DNA from: Candidatus Sumerlaeota bacterium | GTDB taxonomy: Bacteria; Sumerlaeota; Sumerlaeia; JAFGJS01 | DNA: 64,000 nt | Assembly: GCA_016928995.1 (NCBI GenBank) | Contig: JAFGJS010000137.1 | Coordinates: 31,760-95,759 of the forward strand | Direction of reading: 5' to 3' | Shown here: positions 26,391 through 35,506 of the stretch, piece by piece | Layout of the letters: every line of letters begins with the position of its first letter | How positions within the stretch are numbered: the first letter of the stretch is position 1 | Notes under the pieces: model-generated | What the model saw: only the letters and a program-made list of their open reading frames with translations | The model's database searches: none | Told to the model about the DNA's origin: nothing | Translations under genes and position numbers: made by a program

Positions 26391-27857
26391 ATGAAACGTT
26401 TGGTTTTTTCGCTCTACGCCGCGCTGGCGTTGAGCGCTGTGGGGAGCATGCAAGCCGCAACGCAAGATCCGCGTGTGGCTTTGGAAGGGAAGGTTGTCGA
26501 GTGGGCCGGGAGCGGCCCCAACACTGCATTCGTCGTGATTGATTTCGACGCTTCCACCACCGGTTCCGCCGAATTCGCCTTCGGCGTACAGTTCACCAGC
26601 CCAACGATCACCGGAATAGAGGCGCTGGAAATCCTGGCCGACGCCACGAGCGTGGAATTGACCAGCACAGTGTACAGTTTCGGAACATCAATTGACGCCA
26701 TCGAATACACCCGCGACGGCGAGACCTACTATCGCACTTACGCCTATGATTACAGCGAGTTCTGGAATTACTACGCCAGCGCGGATTCCGGCGTCACGTG
26801 GGAAATGTGCAGCATCGGCGCCTCCGACCGCATCCTGAGCGATGGCGATGTGGATGGATGGCATTATGACGCATGGGGCGCGTCGCCACCGAATGGACCG
26901 CGCGTCTTACCCGCGTCCACGCTGCCCTTGGAGCGCGAGGTGGTGGAATGGGCCGGCTGCGGCGAGCGTTCGGCGTTCGTCGTGGTCGATTTTGATTTAT
27001 CCACCACGGATTCGGTTGAGTTCGTCTTTGGCGTGAATTTCACCAGCCCGACGATCACCGGCGCCGAGGCGCTGCACATCCTGCACGCGGAAACCAGTTT
27101 GCGCGTGACAGGCACCTCTTATGGCTATGATACGTTCGTTGATTCCATCGAATACACGCACAACGGCGAAACGTACGTCAGCACAGGGACATTGGCGGAT
27201 GAGACGTACTGGGCGATCAACAACATGCGCGGAGCGGATGAGTGGGCTTATGCCAGCACCGGCATCGAGGGACGCACGTTGCATCATGGCGATGTGGATG
27301 GCTATCAATTCCTGGGGTGGTACGACTTTTCCACCGGACCGAACGGACCTGTGACCGGCGATCCGCCGCAAGACATACTTGTCACTGATGCCATCGACTG
27401 GGTGGGCGCGGGCGAGCGCGTGGGTTACGTGGTCATTGACTTCGACAAGTCCACAACCGACTCGCGCGAATTTGTGTTTGGCGTGCGTTTCGATTGTCCG
27501 ACGATCACGGGCGAGGATGCGCTGCAGTTGTTGATGGATGAAGCCGGACTGGAGATCACCAGCACGACCTATTCATTCGGCACATTCATCGACAGCGTCA
27601 CTTACGAATACGAAGGCGAGACATACACGGCGACCGGCAGCTTCGCGACATCGACGTATTGGTCGGCCTGGATTAGCCGCGATTATGGCGCGGCATGGGA
27701 TTACGGTTTGGTCGGCATCAGCGACCGGATGTTCCATCATGCGGATGTAGATGGGTATCAATTCCTGGGCTACTCCGACTTCACATCCGGTCCGAACGGT
27801 CCGCGTCAGCTGCCGCCAGTCGTAACACGAGCCAGGATCTGGCGCTGGTATGAATAG
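26391..27857 (+). CDS. Secreted triple-repeat protein under a cobalamin riboswitch
   Basis: A 488-residue exported protein with signal peptide MKRLVFSLYAALALSAVGSMQA. Three tandem copies of a domain of about 138 residues follow (about 34-171, 183-320, 333-471). Each has (V/I)-(E/D)-W-(A/V)-G, then V-(V/I)-(D)-F-D-x-S-T-T, F-x-F-G-V-x-F, P-T-I-T-G-x-(E/D)-A-L, an I-(D/E)-x-(I/V)-x-Y strand, and D-V-D-G-(Y/W) before a P-N-G-P turn. The start at 26391 has GAGGAGA 7 nt upstream. I recall similar unnamed secreted (sometimes PEP-CTERM) proteins but know of no function. The leader carries a B12 aptamer, so cobalamin binding or uptake is a reasonable guess. The C-terminus ends RIWRWYE, like RLWECYE of the next gene. 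Confidence 0.8.
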   Translation: MKRLVFSLYAALALSAVGSMQAATQDPRVALEGKVVEWAGSGPNTAFVVIDFDASTTGSAEFAFGVQFTSPTITGIEALEILADATSVELTSTVYSFGTSIDAIEYTRDGETYYRTYAYDYSEFWNYYASADSGVTWEMCSIGASDRILSDGDVDGWHYDAWGASPPNGPRVLPASTLPLEREVVEWAGCGERSAFVVVDFDLSTTDSVEFVFGVNFTSPTITGAEALHILHAETSLRVTGTSYGYDTFVDSIEYTHNGETYVSTGTLADETYWAINNMRGADEWAYASTGIEGRTLHHGDVDGYQFLGWYDFSTGPNGPVTGDPPQDILVTDAIDWVGAGERVGYVVIDFDKSTTDSREFVFGVRFDCPTITGEDALQLLMDEAGLEITSTTYSFGTFIDSVTYEYEGETYTATGSFATSTYWSAWISRDYGAAWDYGLVGISDRMFHHADVDGYQFLGYSDFTSGPNGPRQLPPVVTRARIWRWYE

Positions 27858-27902
27858 CCAGCTTGAGCGAAGTGTGTTGTAAGACACGATCCTTCTTCCG
27901 GG

Positions 27903-27936
27903 CAATTGTCAATTGTCCATTGGCAATTGACAATTG
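27903..27936. repeat. Inverted repeat between operon genes 1 and 2
   Basis: CAATTGTCAATTG and CAATTGACAATTG pair perfectly over 13 bp around the loop TCCATTGG. It lies between two same-strand genes, 45 bp after one and 32 bp before the next. A related AT-rich inverted repeat is at 48648-48688. No T-run follows, so it is more likely a dispersed repeat or an mRNA-stabilising or processing hairpin than a terminator. Confidence 0.6.
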
Positions 27937-27968
27937 TCGCGGATGAAGACTGCAAGCGAGGAGTTCAA

Positions 27969-29339
27969 ATGATGTTATATGGGAACTACAGAATGAAGCG
28001 GCAGATAATCGGTCTTGTTTTGGCGGCGCTTGCACAGTTGATGTTCTGCATGCTTTCCGCGCGTGGTGACTATGAATTCATTATGCCACAACGCCTGACT
28101 GATGCATCCGAGAATTACCAACTCTCGCGTTGCGCCAACGGCCAGTTGGGATTCGACACCAGCGGCACGCTGCACATGACCTACTGGTCCGGCGGCGCCA
28201 GCGCGTCGGAAGCCGATCCATCCTACGTTTATTATCGCTCGATGGACGCGAACGGCGAACTGAGCGTGGCGGAAAGCATTGCCGGTTCGGGCGGCGGCAC
28301 GTACATCGGCGGCCGCCAGCCGTCGCTCGCGCTCGACGCGGACGGCGGCGTGTGGATCGTCTGGCACGATCATCGCCACACGTCTTCGGCCACGGGCGAC
28401 AACAACATCAACAACATCGAAATTTACGCGGACCATAAACCAGCGGGCGGCTCGTTTCTTGCGGATGATCTGCGGTTGACGAATTCGAGCGCTTCACACT
28501 CCGGCGACAACGGCTATGCGCCGCGCATTGTTGCACATCCCTCCGGCGCGCTTAGCGTCGCGTGGTATGATTTCAATTTCAGCGCGACGGGCGAAGTATC
28601 GGATCTGTGCTTAAAGACAGGAATGGCGGCGGACGGATTCGATCTCAGCGAGACTATGAGCGAGATGCGGTTGACGAACTTCAATGATCGTGACGGCGAT
28701 CCATCGTATACCGTGCCGGATCTTTGCGTGACGCCAGACGGCTCGCGGCATCTGGTCTGGGGCAGTGATTTTCTGGCCGGTGGCGATCTGTATTACGGCG
28801 TCGCGACTTCCGGCTCCATGACCTTGAGCGAAACAGTGCTGGCAACCGGTGCGTGGGATTTTTTTGATCCGGCGCACATCGCCGCTGCGCCCAATGGCGA
28901 TGTGTGGATCGCATACGGCGATCAGACGGCCAATGGTGGAGCGGCGGAGAACGTCGTGTTGTTGCGCAAACGGGCCGGGGAGGCGTCCTTCGATCCGCCG
29001 GTCACACTGTTTGCCGCTTCCGCCCGGCAGTACGCGCCGGACATCGAGATCGACGCGGACGGCATCGCGCACGTGGTATGGATCGACCGGCGCGACGGAC
29101 GTGATGTGTATTACGCCCGGCTCGACACGGCGACGAATGAGATTCTATCGGCGCGAGCGCTGACTACCTATGACGGCAATTGGGAACGTCCTAGCATCGC
29201 GCTGGACGCCGCCGGAAGTCCGGCAGTGTTGTACGAGGAAAACATCGACCTGGATCACGGTGACATCTGGCTGGTTCGCGTCAAGGCGTCCGTCCAAATG
29301 ACCGGCGCGGATTCACGCTTATGGGAATGCTATGAATAA
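27969..29339 (+). CDS. Secreted protein with seven beta-propeller-like repeats
   Basis: A 456-residue exported protein (signal segment MKRQIIGLVLAALAQLMFCMLSARG after a short basic lead). Seven repeats of the form D-x-x-G-x-x-x-(V/M/L)-x-(W/Y) followed by a strand such as VYYRSMD, EIYADHK, DLCLKTG, DLYYGVA, VVLLRKR, VYYARLD and IWLVRVK can be counted, consistent with a seven-bladed propeller. The chosen ATG has AGGAG 5 nt upstream; 27972 and 27993 are alternatives. It belongs to the cobalamin-riboswitch operon. BtuG of Bacteroides, also riboswitch-controlled, is a seven-bladed B12-binding propeller; homology to it was not recognised, so the parallel is inferred. The last residues RLWECYE mirror the preceding protein. 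Confidence 0.8.
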   Translation: MMLYGNYRMKRQIIGLVLAALAQLMFCMLSARGDYEFIMPQRLTDASENYQLSRCANGQLGFDTSGTLHMTYWSGGASASEADPSYVYYRSMDANGELSVAESIAGSGGGTYIGGRQPSLALDADGGVWIVWHDHRHTSSATGDNNINNIEIYADHKPAGGSFLADDLRLTNSSASHSGDNGYAPRIVAHPSGALSVAWYDFNFSATGEVSDLCLKTGMAADGFDLSETMSEMRLTNFNDRDGDPSYTVPDLCVTPDGSRHLVWGSDFLAGGDLYYGVATSGSMTLSETVLATGAWDFFDPAHIAAAPNGDVWIAYGDQTANGGAAENVVLLRKRAGEASFDPPVTLFAASARQYAPDIEIDADGIAHVVWIDRRDGRDVYYARLDTATNEILSARALTTYDGNWERPSIALDAAGSPAVLYEENIDLDHGDIWLVRVKASVQMTGADSRLWECYE

Positions 29340-30012
29340 CTCGCGCGCACATGGCTTCACTTTGCTCGAACTGCTGGTGGTCGTGCTGATCATCGGCATC
29401 CTGGCGCTGATCATTTCGTTCAACATGCGCGTGGCGGTCGAGCGCGCCTGGAAGGCGTCCGACGCGGCGAACCTGCACACGCTCGCCGCGGCTTTGCAGA
29501 CGTATTACATGGATCACGGCGAGCTGCCGCTGGGCGATCACGAAGCCGGACCGTTCATGTCGCACACGCCGGATTTCGACCAGGTGGGCAACGGTCCGGC
29601 GGGCGGCGGATCGTGGGACGGCGTGCCGTGGCTGCTGTATGAATACGGCTACGTGAGCAGCTGGACGGTTTTCTTCAACCCGAAGTATCTGCGCCGGCTG
29701 GATTGTCCACAGACGATTCGCGGCGGCTATCCGCGCTTCCATAATTTCCGCTACGCATACAACAGCGCCAACGCCTCGGCCGGGGGGCATGCGGGCGGTT
29801 CGGGCGACATCATGAGCGGCGAAACCTGGCTCTTGCGCGACATCTGGATCGGTCCGCGCGACGGTTTTTACGCCGCCAATTATCCCGGCTATCCCGCCGA
29901 CTACGAATACCCCTGGGGCGAAGGCGAATACGAAAACAAGCTCGAGCACGCCGTCTATGCCGACCTCGCCGTCCGCCTCGTCATCGGCGGCACTGACGAA
30001 CGCGTGGAGTGA
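29332..30012 (+). CDS. Type II secretion/type IV pseudopilin-like protein
   Basis: The 226-residue protein has a class III prepilin signal, HGFTLLELLVVVLIIGILALI, with the conserved glycine before the cleavage site and Glu at +5, so it should be processed by a prepilin peptidase and anchored in the inner membrane. The remaining helix (VAVERAWKASDAANLHTLAAALQTYYMDHGELP) is typical of GspG-like pseudopilins. The C-terminal part is Tyr/Gly rich (GFYAANYPGYPADYEYPWGEGEYENK). Its start lies 8 bp inside the propeller gene, implying translational coupling. This makes it part of the B12-riboswitch operon; a role in exporting or displaying the two preceding proteins is possible. Confidence 0.82.
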   Translation: MNNSRAHGFTLLELLVVVLIIGILALIISFNMRVAVERAWKASDAANLHTLAAALQTYYMDHGELPLGDHEAGPFMSHTPDFDQVGNGPAGGGSWDGVPWLLYEYGYVSSWTVFFNPKYLRRLDCPQTIRGGYPRFHNFRYAYNSANASAGGHAGGSGDIMSGETWLLRDIWIGPRDGFYAANYPGYPADYEYPWGEGEYENKLEHAVYADLAVRLVIGGTDERVE

Positions 30013-30038
30013 ATATCTGAGATTGATTTGCAGATGTA

Positions 30039-30872
30039 CTATTTTTTGGATGCGCCTTCCTGAATTTTCACCGGCATGGGCTCCGTGGCGGAGCCGGCGT
30101 AGAGCGAGAGGTGCGGGAAGGGAATTTCGATGCCTTCCTGGTCGAAGCGTTCCTTGATGGCGATGATCATTTCGTTCTTGGTGTTCAGCCAGTTCTCCTT
30201 GGCCGTCCAGACAGTCAGCAGCATGTCGATGGACGAGGAGCCGTAGCCCGTGAAGATGACTTGCGGCGCAGGCTCTTCGAGCGATTGCGGGAAGTGATGC
30301 GCCACTTCCAGCAAAACGTCACGCACGCGGCGCAGATCTTCCTTGTATGCCACGCCGACGTTGATGTCCACGCGGCGAATGGGAAACCTGGTGGCTGTGG
30401 TGACTTGAGTTTTGAGAATGGTTTCGTTCGGAATGCGCACGAACTTGTTGTCAAATTGGCGCAATTTAACCGAGAGCGCGTCGATGGAAAGCACGACGCC
30501 GGTGACGCCGTCGACAGTGATGACATCGCCCACGACAAAGGGCTTTTCCACGACGAGAAACAGGCCGCTGATCAGGTTGCTCAGCGTGGTCTGAGCGGCG
30601 AAGCCGATGGCGACTCCGGCGATGCCCGCCGCGCCGAGGATGTGCACGAGCTCGAAGCCTAATTCTCCCAGCACGGAGATGCCGATCAGCGCCATGCCGC
30701 CATAGACGATCAATTTATTGACGATCAGGCCGTGCTGAGGGGAGTAATGCTTGGAGCAGTAGCGCTGCGAAAATTGTCCCAACCAGATGATCAGCGGGAT
30801 GCCCAGCAGGATCCACGAGGCGATTCGCAGCACATGCGCGTTTTGGATTGCCATTTCTTTCAAGATGTCCAT
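30039..30872 (-). CDS. mscS: MscS-family mechanosensitive channel
   Basis: A 277-residue inner-membrane channel that releases solutes on osmotic downshift. Three N-terminal helices are visible; the third is the Gly/Ala-rich pore helix (VHILGAAGIAGVAIGFAAQTTLSNLISGLFLV), followed by the beta domain VGDVITVDGVTGVVLSIDALSVKLRQFDNKFVRIPN and the alpha/beta C-terminal domain. Length is close to E. coli MscS (286). The DUF432-like gene lies 23 bp upstream on the same strand, so they are probably co-transcribed. Confidence 0.93.
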   Translation of the reverse strand: MDILKEMAIQNAHVLRIASWILLGIPLIIWLGQFSQRYCSKHYSPQHGLIVNKLIVYGGMALIGISVLGELGFELVHILGAAGIAGVAIGFAAQTTLSNLISGLFLVVEKPFVVGDVITVDGVTGVVLSIDALSVKLRQFDNKFVRIPNETILKTQVTTATRFPIRRVDINVGVAYKEDLRRVRDVLLEVAHHFPQSLEEPAPQVIFTGYGSSSIDMLLTVWTAKENWLNTKNEMIIAIKERFDQEGIEIPFPHLSLYAGSATEPMPVKIQEGASKK

Positions 30873-30895
30873 GTCAAAACCTTTGGCGGTCTGTC

Positions 30896-31720
30896 TTAAT
30901 CAAATCCAGTGATCTGGCGCATGGAATCAACCGCGCGGACAAAGAGGTTGCTGCGGCTGGGATCGCGCGGACCGCAGATTTTTATGGCTTTTGGCGCGGC
31001 GGCAGGAGGTTTGCCCGCGGCGGTGATTTGGCTCGATCCATCGCTGCTTTGCAGCCGCACTGTCGTCTCGTCGGACCAGAGTTGATTTTCCATTTGATAT
31101 AGCGAAAGTCCGCGCACGCGCAAACAGATTTTTTCCACGGTCAGCTCGGCGTCGGTTTCGTTGATGATTTTCACCGGGCAGATGGCCAGGTGCGTCTTGT
31201 TTGGATTGATCTCGCATTCTGTCCGTGCGCTGGAACTGATCCAGAAGCATAACTCGCCGTGGAAGAAGTCGCCGAACCAGGTGTCGGAAAGTATGACCGT
31301 GGCGATTTCGACGATCTTTTTCTCGCCGGGCGATACGGCCGCCAGGCAAATCCAAACCGGGCAGCGGACATAAACCTGCGACTGCGCGCCGGCCGGTAGA
31401 ATAAAAGCGTGCTCCGGTTTGACGACGACAGGCCGATCCGGAAAGTGCGGAGAAAAACGAAGGGCTTTGAATGCATTCGTGCGCCAGCGTTTCCATTCCG
31501 CATCGTCCTTGCCGACGACTGCATTTGAACCGGGCGGCAAAGATTTGCCGGAATTGTCGAGTGGATCGTGTTCGTACCAATGGCGAAGCCAGAAGTCGTC
31601 GCCGTCCCTGCGGCATTCCAGCCGCAGGTCGCCGCATTGCCAAGATTGCGTCACGTTATCATCCAGCGCAATGTCGCTCCAGGGACCGATGTCCAACGAT
31701 TCTTTCGGTTTTAATTTCAT
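30896..31720 (-). CDS. DUF432-like protein paired with MscS
   Basis: A 274-residue, apparently soluble protein with no signal peptide. The beta-rich middle contains PEHAFILPAGAQSQVYVRCPVWICLAA and DTWFGDFFHGELCFWISSSAR, and the end QMENQLWSDETTVRLQSSDGSSQI. This combination resembles DUF432 proteins, which I recall as neighbours of MscS-type channels. It lies immediately upstream of mscS on the same strand. A regulatory or accessory role for the channel is plausible but unproven. Upstream of it is a 225-bp gap without a gene. Confidence 0.6.
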   Translation of the reverse strand: MKLKPKESLDIGPWSDIALDDNVTQSWQCGDLRLECRRDGDDFWLRHWYEHDPLDNSGKSLPPGSNAVVGKDDAEWKRWRTNAFKALRFSPHFPDRPVVVKPEHAFILPAGAQSQVYVRCPVWICLAAVSPGEKKIVEIATVILSDTWFGDFFHGELCFWISSSARTECEINPNKTHLAICPVKIINETDAELTVEKICLRVRGLSLYQMENQLWSDETTVRLQSSDGSSQITAAGKPPAAAPKAIKICGPRDPSRSNLFVRAVDSMRQITGFD

Positions 31721-31946
31721 GTTTTATCAGTCCGACTTATATCGCGTTTTTCAGCATTTCAATGCCAATAAACTATATGTCATCCGGGAGATGGAATTTC
31801 ATAAAAAAAATACAGAAAGCTAATGCATATGGCCAATGTCAATATCACCAATAGTGTTGTGACGAAGACTTCTGTTTTTCTTCGTTTTTTTTCGCGAAGC
31901 AACCGATGATCGATTGGAGATTCCACAGCGCTTCTCCATTTGAATA

Positions 31947-32612
31947 TCATTCCAGCATTTTTACCATGGCCTGGATCGCGCTGGCGATGCTTGCGTTGAG
32001 TTCAACGAGATTTTTCGCCAGCATGTAAGCCGGCGTGGTGACGATTTTGTTTTTCGCGTCGATATGCACATCGGCTGCGCTGTTTTTCAAGATATGCTTC
32101 GCGCCTACGCTTTCGATCACTTCGGCCGCTCCGCCTTCGTTGCCGATGGTGACTTCAGGCGACGCGGAGGCAAGCGCCTTGGCCACGACGACCGGCGCGA
32201 TGCAGAGCGCGCAAATCGGCTTGCCGGCCGCGTGCATGGCTTGGAGCAAGGTCTCGACTTCCGGCAGCACGGTCATCTCATGGCCTTTGAAATCAAAGTC
32301 GCAGAGGTTCTTCGCCGCGCCGAATCCGCCGGGCAGTACAAGCGCGTCGAGTGAATCCGAGGAGACGTCAGCGAGCGATTTGATTTTACCGCGGGCGATG
32401 CGCGCGGATTCGGCGAGCATGCCGCGCTTTTCGCCTTCGACCGGCTCGCCCGTCAGGTGATCGACGACATGCGCCTGGTCGTGATCCGGCGCGATGCAGA
32501 CGGTATCGCAGCCGGACTGTTGCAGCGCGAGGAGCGTCAGCACGGTTTCGTGAATTTCAGCGCCATCCATCACGCCGCAGCCGGAAAGCAGCACTCCAAC
32601 TTGATGCGCCAT
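31947..32612 (-). CDS. elbB: Isoprenoid biosynthesis glyoxalase ElbB
   Basis: A 221-residue DJ-1/PfpI-superfamily protein. Landmarks are GVLLSGCGVMDGAEIHETVLTLLAL at the start, LDALVLPGGFGAAKNLCDF in the middle, the nucleophile elbow PICALCIAPVVVAKAL with Cys, and TTPAYMLAKNLVELNASI at the end. E. coli ElbB has glyoxalase activity and is linked to isoprenoid synthesis. GGAGGG lies 6 nt before the ATG. The gene stands alone. Confidence 0.93.
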   Translation of the reverse strand: MAHQVGVLLSGCGVMDGAEIHETVLTLLALQQSGCDTVCIAPDHDQAHVVDHLTGEPVEGEKRGMLAESARIARGKIKSLADVSSDSLDALVLPGGFGAAKNLCDFDFKGHEMTVLPEVETLLQAMHAAGKPICALCIAPVVVAKALASASPEVTIGNEGGAAEVIESVGAKHILKNSAADVHIDAKNKIVTTPAYMLAKNLVELNASIASAIQAMVKMLE

Positions 32613-32773
32613 GACAACCCTCCAGTTTCAATGTTTGCGATGGATGGATCCAAACACAGCGATGCGTGCATGTCTAGTCTGATGGTTGCGGAAGCAAATA
32701 AAAAGGAAGCGCGCGATCATTGTGTGTTCAAGATGGATCGGCGTGACTGAAGGCTGATACGGCCGTCGTTGTG

Positions 32774-35506
32774 TCAGTTGTTTTCCTTGGTTAGTTCAGC
32801 GCTGAAGATGTTGAGCGTTTCTTCAAACAGGTTTTTAAGTTTCTCGAACTGTTCGTCCAGCATTTCGATGTTTCCGCTTTTTCCTGCTTTTTCAAATTCA
32901 TAGGCAAGTTCACGGATTTGCGTGGCGCCGACGTTGCCCGATCCGCCTTTGAGCGTATGCGCGATGGCGTTCACCGCCGCGGCGTCCTTGCGTTGCAGGG
33001 CATCGTGCAATTCCTCCAGTTGTATCTGCGCCTGTTCGCGGTACAGATCAATGAGTTCCCGTTTGAATTCGGCGTCGCCATCGCAAACGGCGTCCAGGTG
33101 CTCCAGATCGATCAGCTGTTGCATGGGAAGGCCTCCTTGTGGACCGATGTTTTTCGGCGGAGCGACTTTTTTGCGCGCCCAGCGCTTGATCATCAGGCAA
33201 AGATCAACCGGCTGCACCGGCTTGCTGATGTAATCATTCATTCCCGCATTGATGCATTTTTCCCGGTCGCCTTTCATCGCGTTGGCGGTCATCGCGATGA
33301 TCGGGACATGCGGATGATCGCCTTCCAGCCAGCGGATGGCGCTTGTCGCTTCATATCCGTCGAGCACTGGCATCTGGACGTCCATCAGGATGATGTCATA
33401 GGATTTTTTCTGAGCCGCTTCGACGGCTTCGCGTCCGTTCGACACGGCGTCGGCGTGGAATCCGTATTTCGCGAGGATTTTCAGCGCGACTTTTTGATTC
33501 ACGATGTTGTCTTCAGCCAGCAAGATCTGGACGTCGCTTTCATCAGTAATCTCTTGTTCTTTGAGGCTGTGTTTCGTCACAAGCCTTGGCTGGGGCGGTT
33601 TTTCCGCTTCAGGCACATCGAGCAACACTTCCGAGAGGGCGTCGAAGAGCTGCGATTGCCGCACCGGCTTGGTGAGATAGGCGTTGCATCCGATTTTCAG
33701 AAATTTATTCGCGTCGCCGCGATGTCCGACGGAGGTGAGCAGCAGGATGCGTAAGTCATCGAACTGCTTTTGCCGGCGGATCGTACGGGCGACCGTTTCG
33801 CCGTCCATTTCGGGCATCTGATAGTCCAGCATCAGGGCGTCATAGGGCGTATTGTTGTTGATCGCCTCTGCGAGTATCTGGATGCCTGCCTCTCCGCTGT
33901 TCGTGGAATGCACTTCACAACTGTAGGCATGCAGGATTCTTTCCAGCACTCGGCAGTTGGTTTCATTGTCATCGATGACCAGAATGCGGGAACCGCGGAT
34001 GTCCTGTCTCAATTTTGTGATATTGCCGGCCGCCGCGGCGTGCTCGGCAAGCAGCGGAATTTCGAAACTGAAACGGCTGCCTTTGCCGGTTTGGCTATGT
34101 AATTCAATTCTGCCGCCCATGAGCTCGACAAGGCGTTTGGAGATGGTCAGCCCCAGGCCAGTGCCTCCGTATTTCCGGGTCGTGCTGCCGTCGGCCTGGG
34201 TGAAGCTTTCGAATATCGCATGTTGACGTTCCGGCGGGATTCCAATGCCAGTGTCTTCGACGGAGAAGCGGACATGAACGATGTTGCCGGAGTGCTTGGC
34301 GATCTCGACGCGAATGTCGATGTTGCCGTTTTCGGTGAATTTGACTGCGTTTCCGGTCAGGTTGAGCAGGATTTGACGAATGCGTTCCGGATCGCCCTGC
34401 ACGCTGATGCTCGCGCTGGGATCCACATAGCACGTCAGCTCCAGTCCTTTTTCATGCACCTTGGCAGCCATTAAATCAGCCACACTTTCGACGAGATAGC
34501 TGAGCTGGAACGGGATGCATTCTATGTCGAGCCGGCCGGATTCAATCTTGGAGAAGTCGAGGATGTCATTGATCAACGTGAGCAACGAGTTGCCGGCGCT
34601 GCGGACGGTTTCGACGGAGTCGCGCTGCTCGGCGTCCAGCTCGGTGTCGAGAAGCAGGCCGGTCATGCCGATCACGGCGTTCATCGGCGTGCGGATTTCA
34701 TGGCTCATATTCGCCAGAAACTCCGTCTTCGTGCGGGCGGCTTCCTCGGCGATGTCCTTGGCTTGGTTGAGCTCGGCATAGGATTGGGAGAGACGCTGCA
34801 TCATGTCATTGAATGATTCCGCGAGTTCTTGTATCTCGTCGTTGGTGTTGATCGACACCGTTTGCGTCAGATCGCCGATAGCGGCGTTGCGCGTCACGGT
34901 GTTGAGCTTTTGGATCGGCAGGGTGAGCCTGCGCGCCGCGACGATGGAAAGCAAGATCCCGACGATCAGGCAAAGGACCGCGGCCCAGGCAGCGCTGATG
35001 TAGATTTCCCTGAGTTCCCTATAATAGGCGTCCAGCGACAGTCCGATTTTCATCCAGCCCCATTTAATCCCGAGATAGACGAAGGGATAAGTGTAGATAT
35101 ACACTTTTGTGTTGAATGGCTCGCCTTCATGAAATTCACCGCGGTTTTCAGTATTAATGGTCGGCAATTGTCCAGATTCCAGGTCTTCCTGAATCCATCC
35201 ATCCTTCAAGTGCGTCAAGGCGAATCCGTCTTTGCGGATGATCTGCACCATGACGATATTTTCACGGCGGTTGACGACCGATTGGCAGTGATCGATCACG
35301 TTCACATAGTCTTCGGTGACCACTCCTTCGGCTGTCACTTGATCGATCGACACGGCGATGGATTGCGCGAGCGTGTCCAGGATTTCAATGACTTCATCAT
35401 GCTGGCGAATAATGAGCAGGGACACGAAAGCGAAGACCGTCACCGTCATGATGAGGATGGAAAACAGACAGATGCGGCTGAAGATGGAGTGCTTGTATCG
35501 AATCAT
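32774..35506 (-). CDS. Hybrid sensor histidine kinase (HAMP-HisKA-HATPase-REC-REC-HPt)
   Basis: A 910-residue inner-membrane phosphorelay protein. Order: helix 1 (about 12-33), periplasmic sensor (34-168), helix 2 (171-191), HAMP (192-245), HisKA with phosphoacceptor H269 in NMSHEIRTP, HATPase (N387, G-box DTGIGIP, GGTGLGL), first REC with D561, second REC with D709, and an HPt domain with H850 ([12 protein letters not shown]). No output domain is present, so a separate response regulator, not in this window, must receive the signal. The start overlaps the upstream PhnD-like gene by 4 bp (ATGA), which ties it to the TolC and PhnD-like genes and suggests those binding proteins feed its periplasmic sensor. 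Confidence 0.95.
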   Translation of the reverse strand: MIRYKHSIFSRICLFSILIMTVTVFAFVSLLIIRQHDEVIEILDTLAQSIAVSIDQVTAEGVVTEDYVNVIDHCQSVVNRRENIVMVQIIRKDGFALTHLKDGWIQEDLESGQLPTINTENRGEFHEGEPFNTKVYIYTYPFVYLGIKWGWMKIGLSLDAYYRELREIYISAAWAAVLCLIVGILLSIVAARRLTLPIQKLNTVTRNAAIGDLTQTVSINTNDEIQELAESFNDMMQRLSQSYAELNQAKDIAEEAARTKTEFLANMSHEIRTPMNAVIGMTGLLLDTELDAEQRDSVETVRSAGNSLLTLINDILDFSKIESGRLDIECIPFQLSYLVESVADLMAAKVHEKGLELTCYVDPSASISVQGDPERIRQILLNLTGNAVKFTENGNIDIRVEIAKHSGNIVHVRFSVEDTGIGIPPERQHAIFESFTQADGSTTRKYGGTGLGLTISKRLVELMGGRIELHSQTGKGSRFSFEIPLLAEHAAAAGNITKLRQDIRGSRILVIDDNETNCRVLERILHAYSCEVHSTNSGEAGIQILAEAINNNTPYDALMLDYQMPEMDGETVARTIRRQKQFDDLRILLLTSVGHRGDANKFLKIGCNAYLTKPVRQSQLFDALSEVLLDVPEAEKPPQPRLVTKHSLKEQEITDESDVQILLAEDNIVNQKVALKILAKYGFHADAVSNGREAVEAAQKKSYDIILMDVQMPVLDGYEATSAIRWLEGDHPHVPIIAMTANAMKGDREKCINAGMNDYISKPVQPVDLCLMIKRWARKKVAPPKNIGPQGGLPMQQLIDLEHLDAVCDGDAEFKRELIDLYREQAQIQLEELHDALQRKDAAAVNAIAHTLKGGSGNVGATQIRELAYEFEKAGKSGNIEMLDEQFEKLKNLFEETLNIFSAELTKENN

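Noticed and set aside
31862..31892. Hairpin ACGAAGA/TCTTCGT followed by eight T residues, terminator-like on the plus strand
   Set aside because: No plus-strand gene ends nearby; both neighbours run leftward, so I cannot assign it to a transcript, though a small RNA cannot be excluded.
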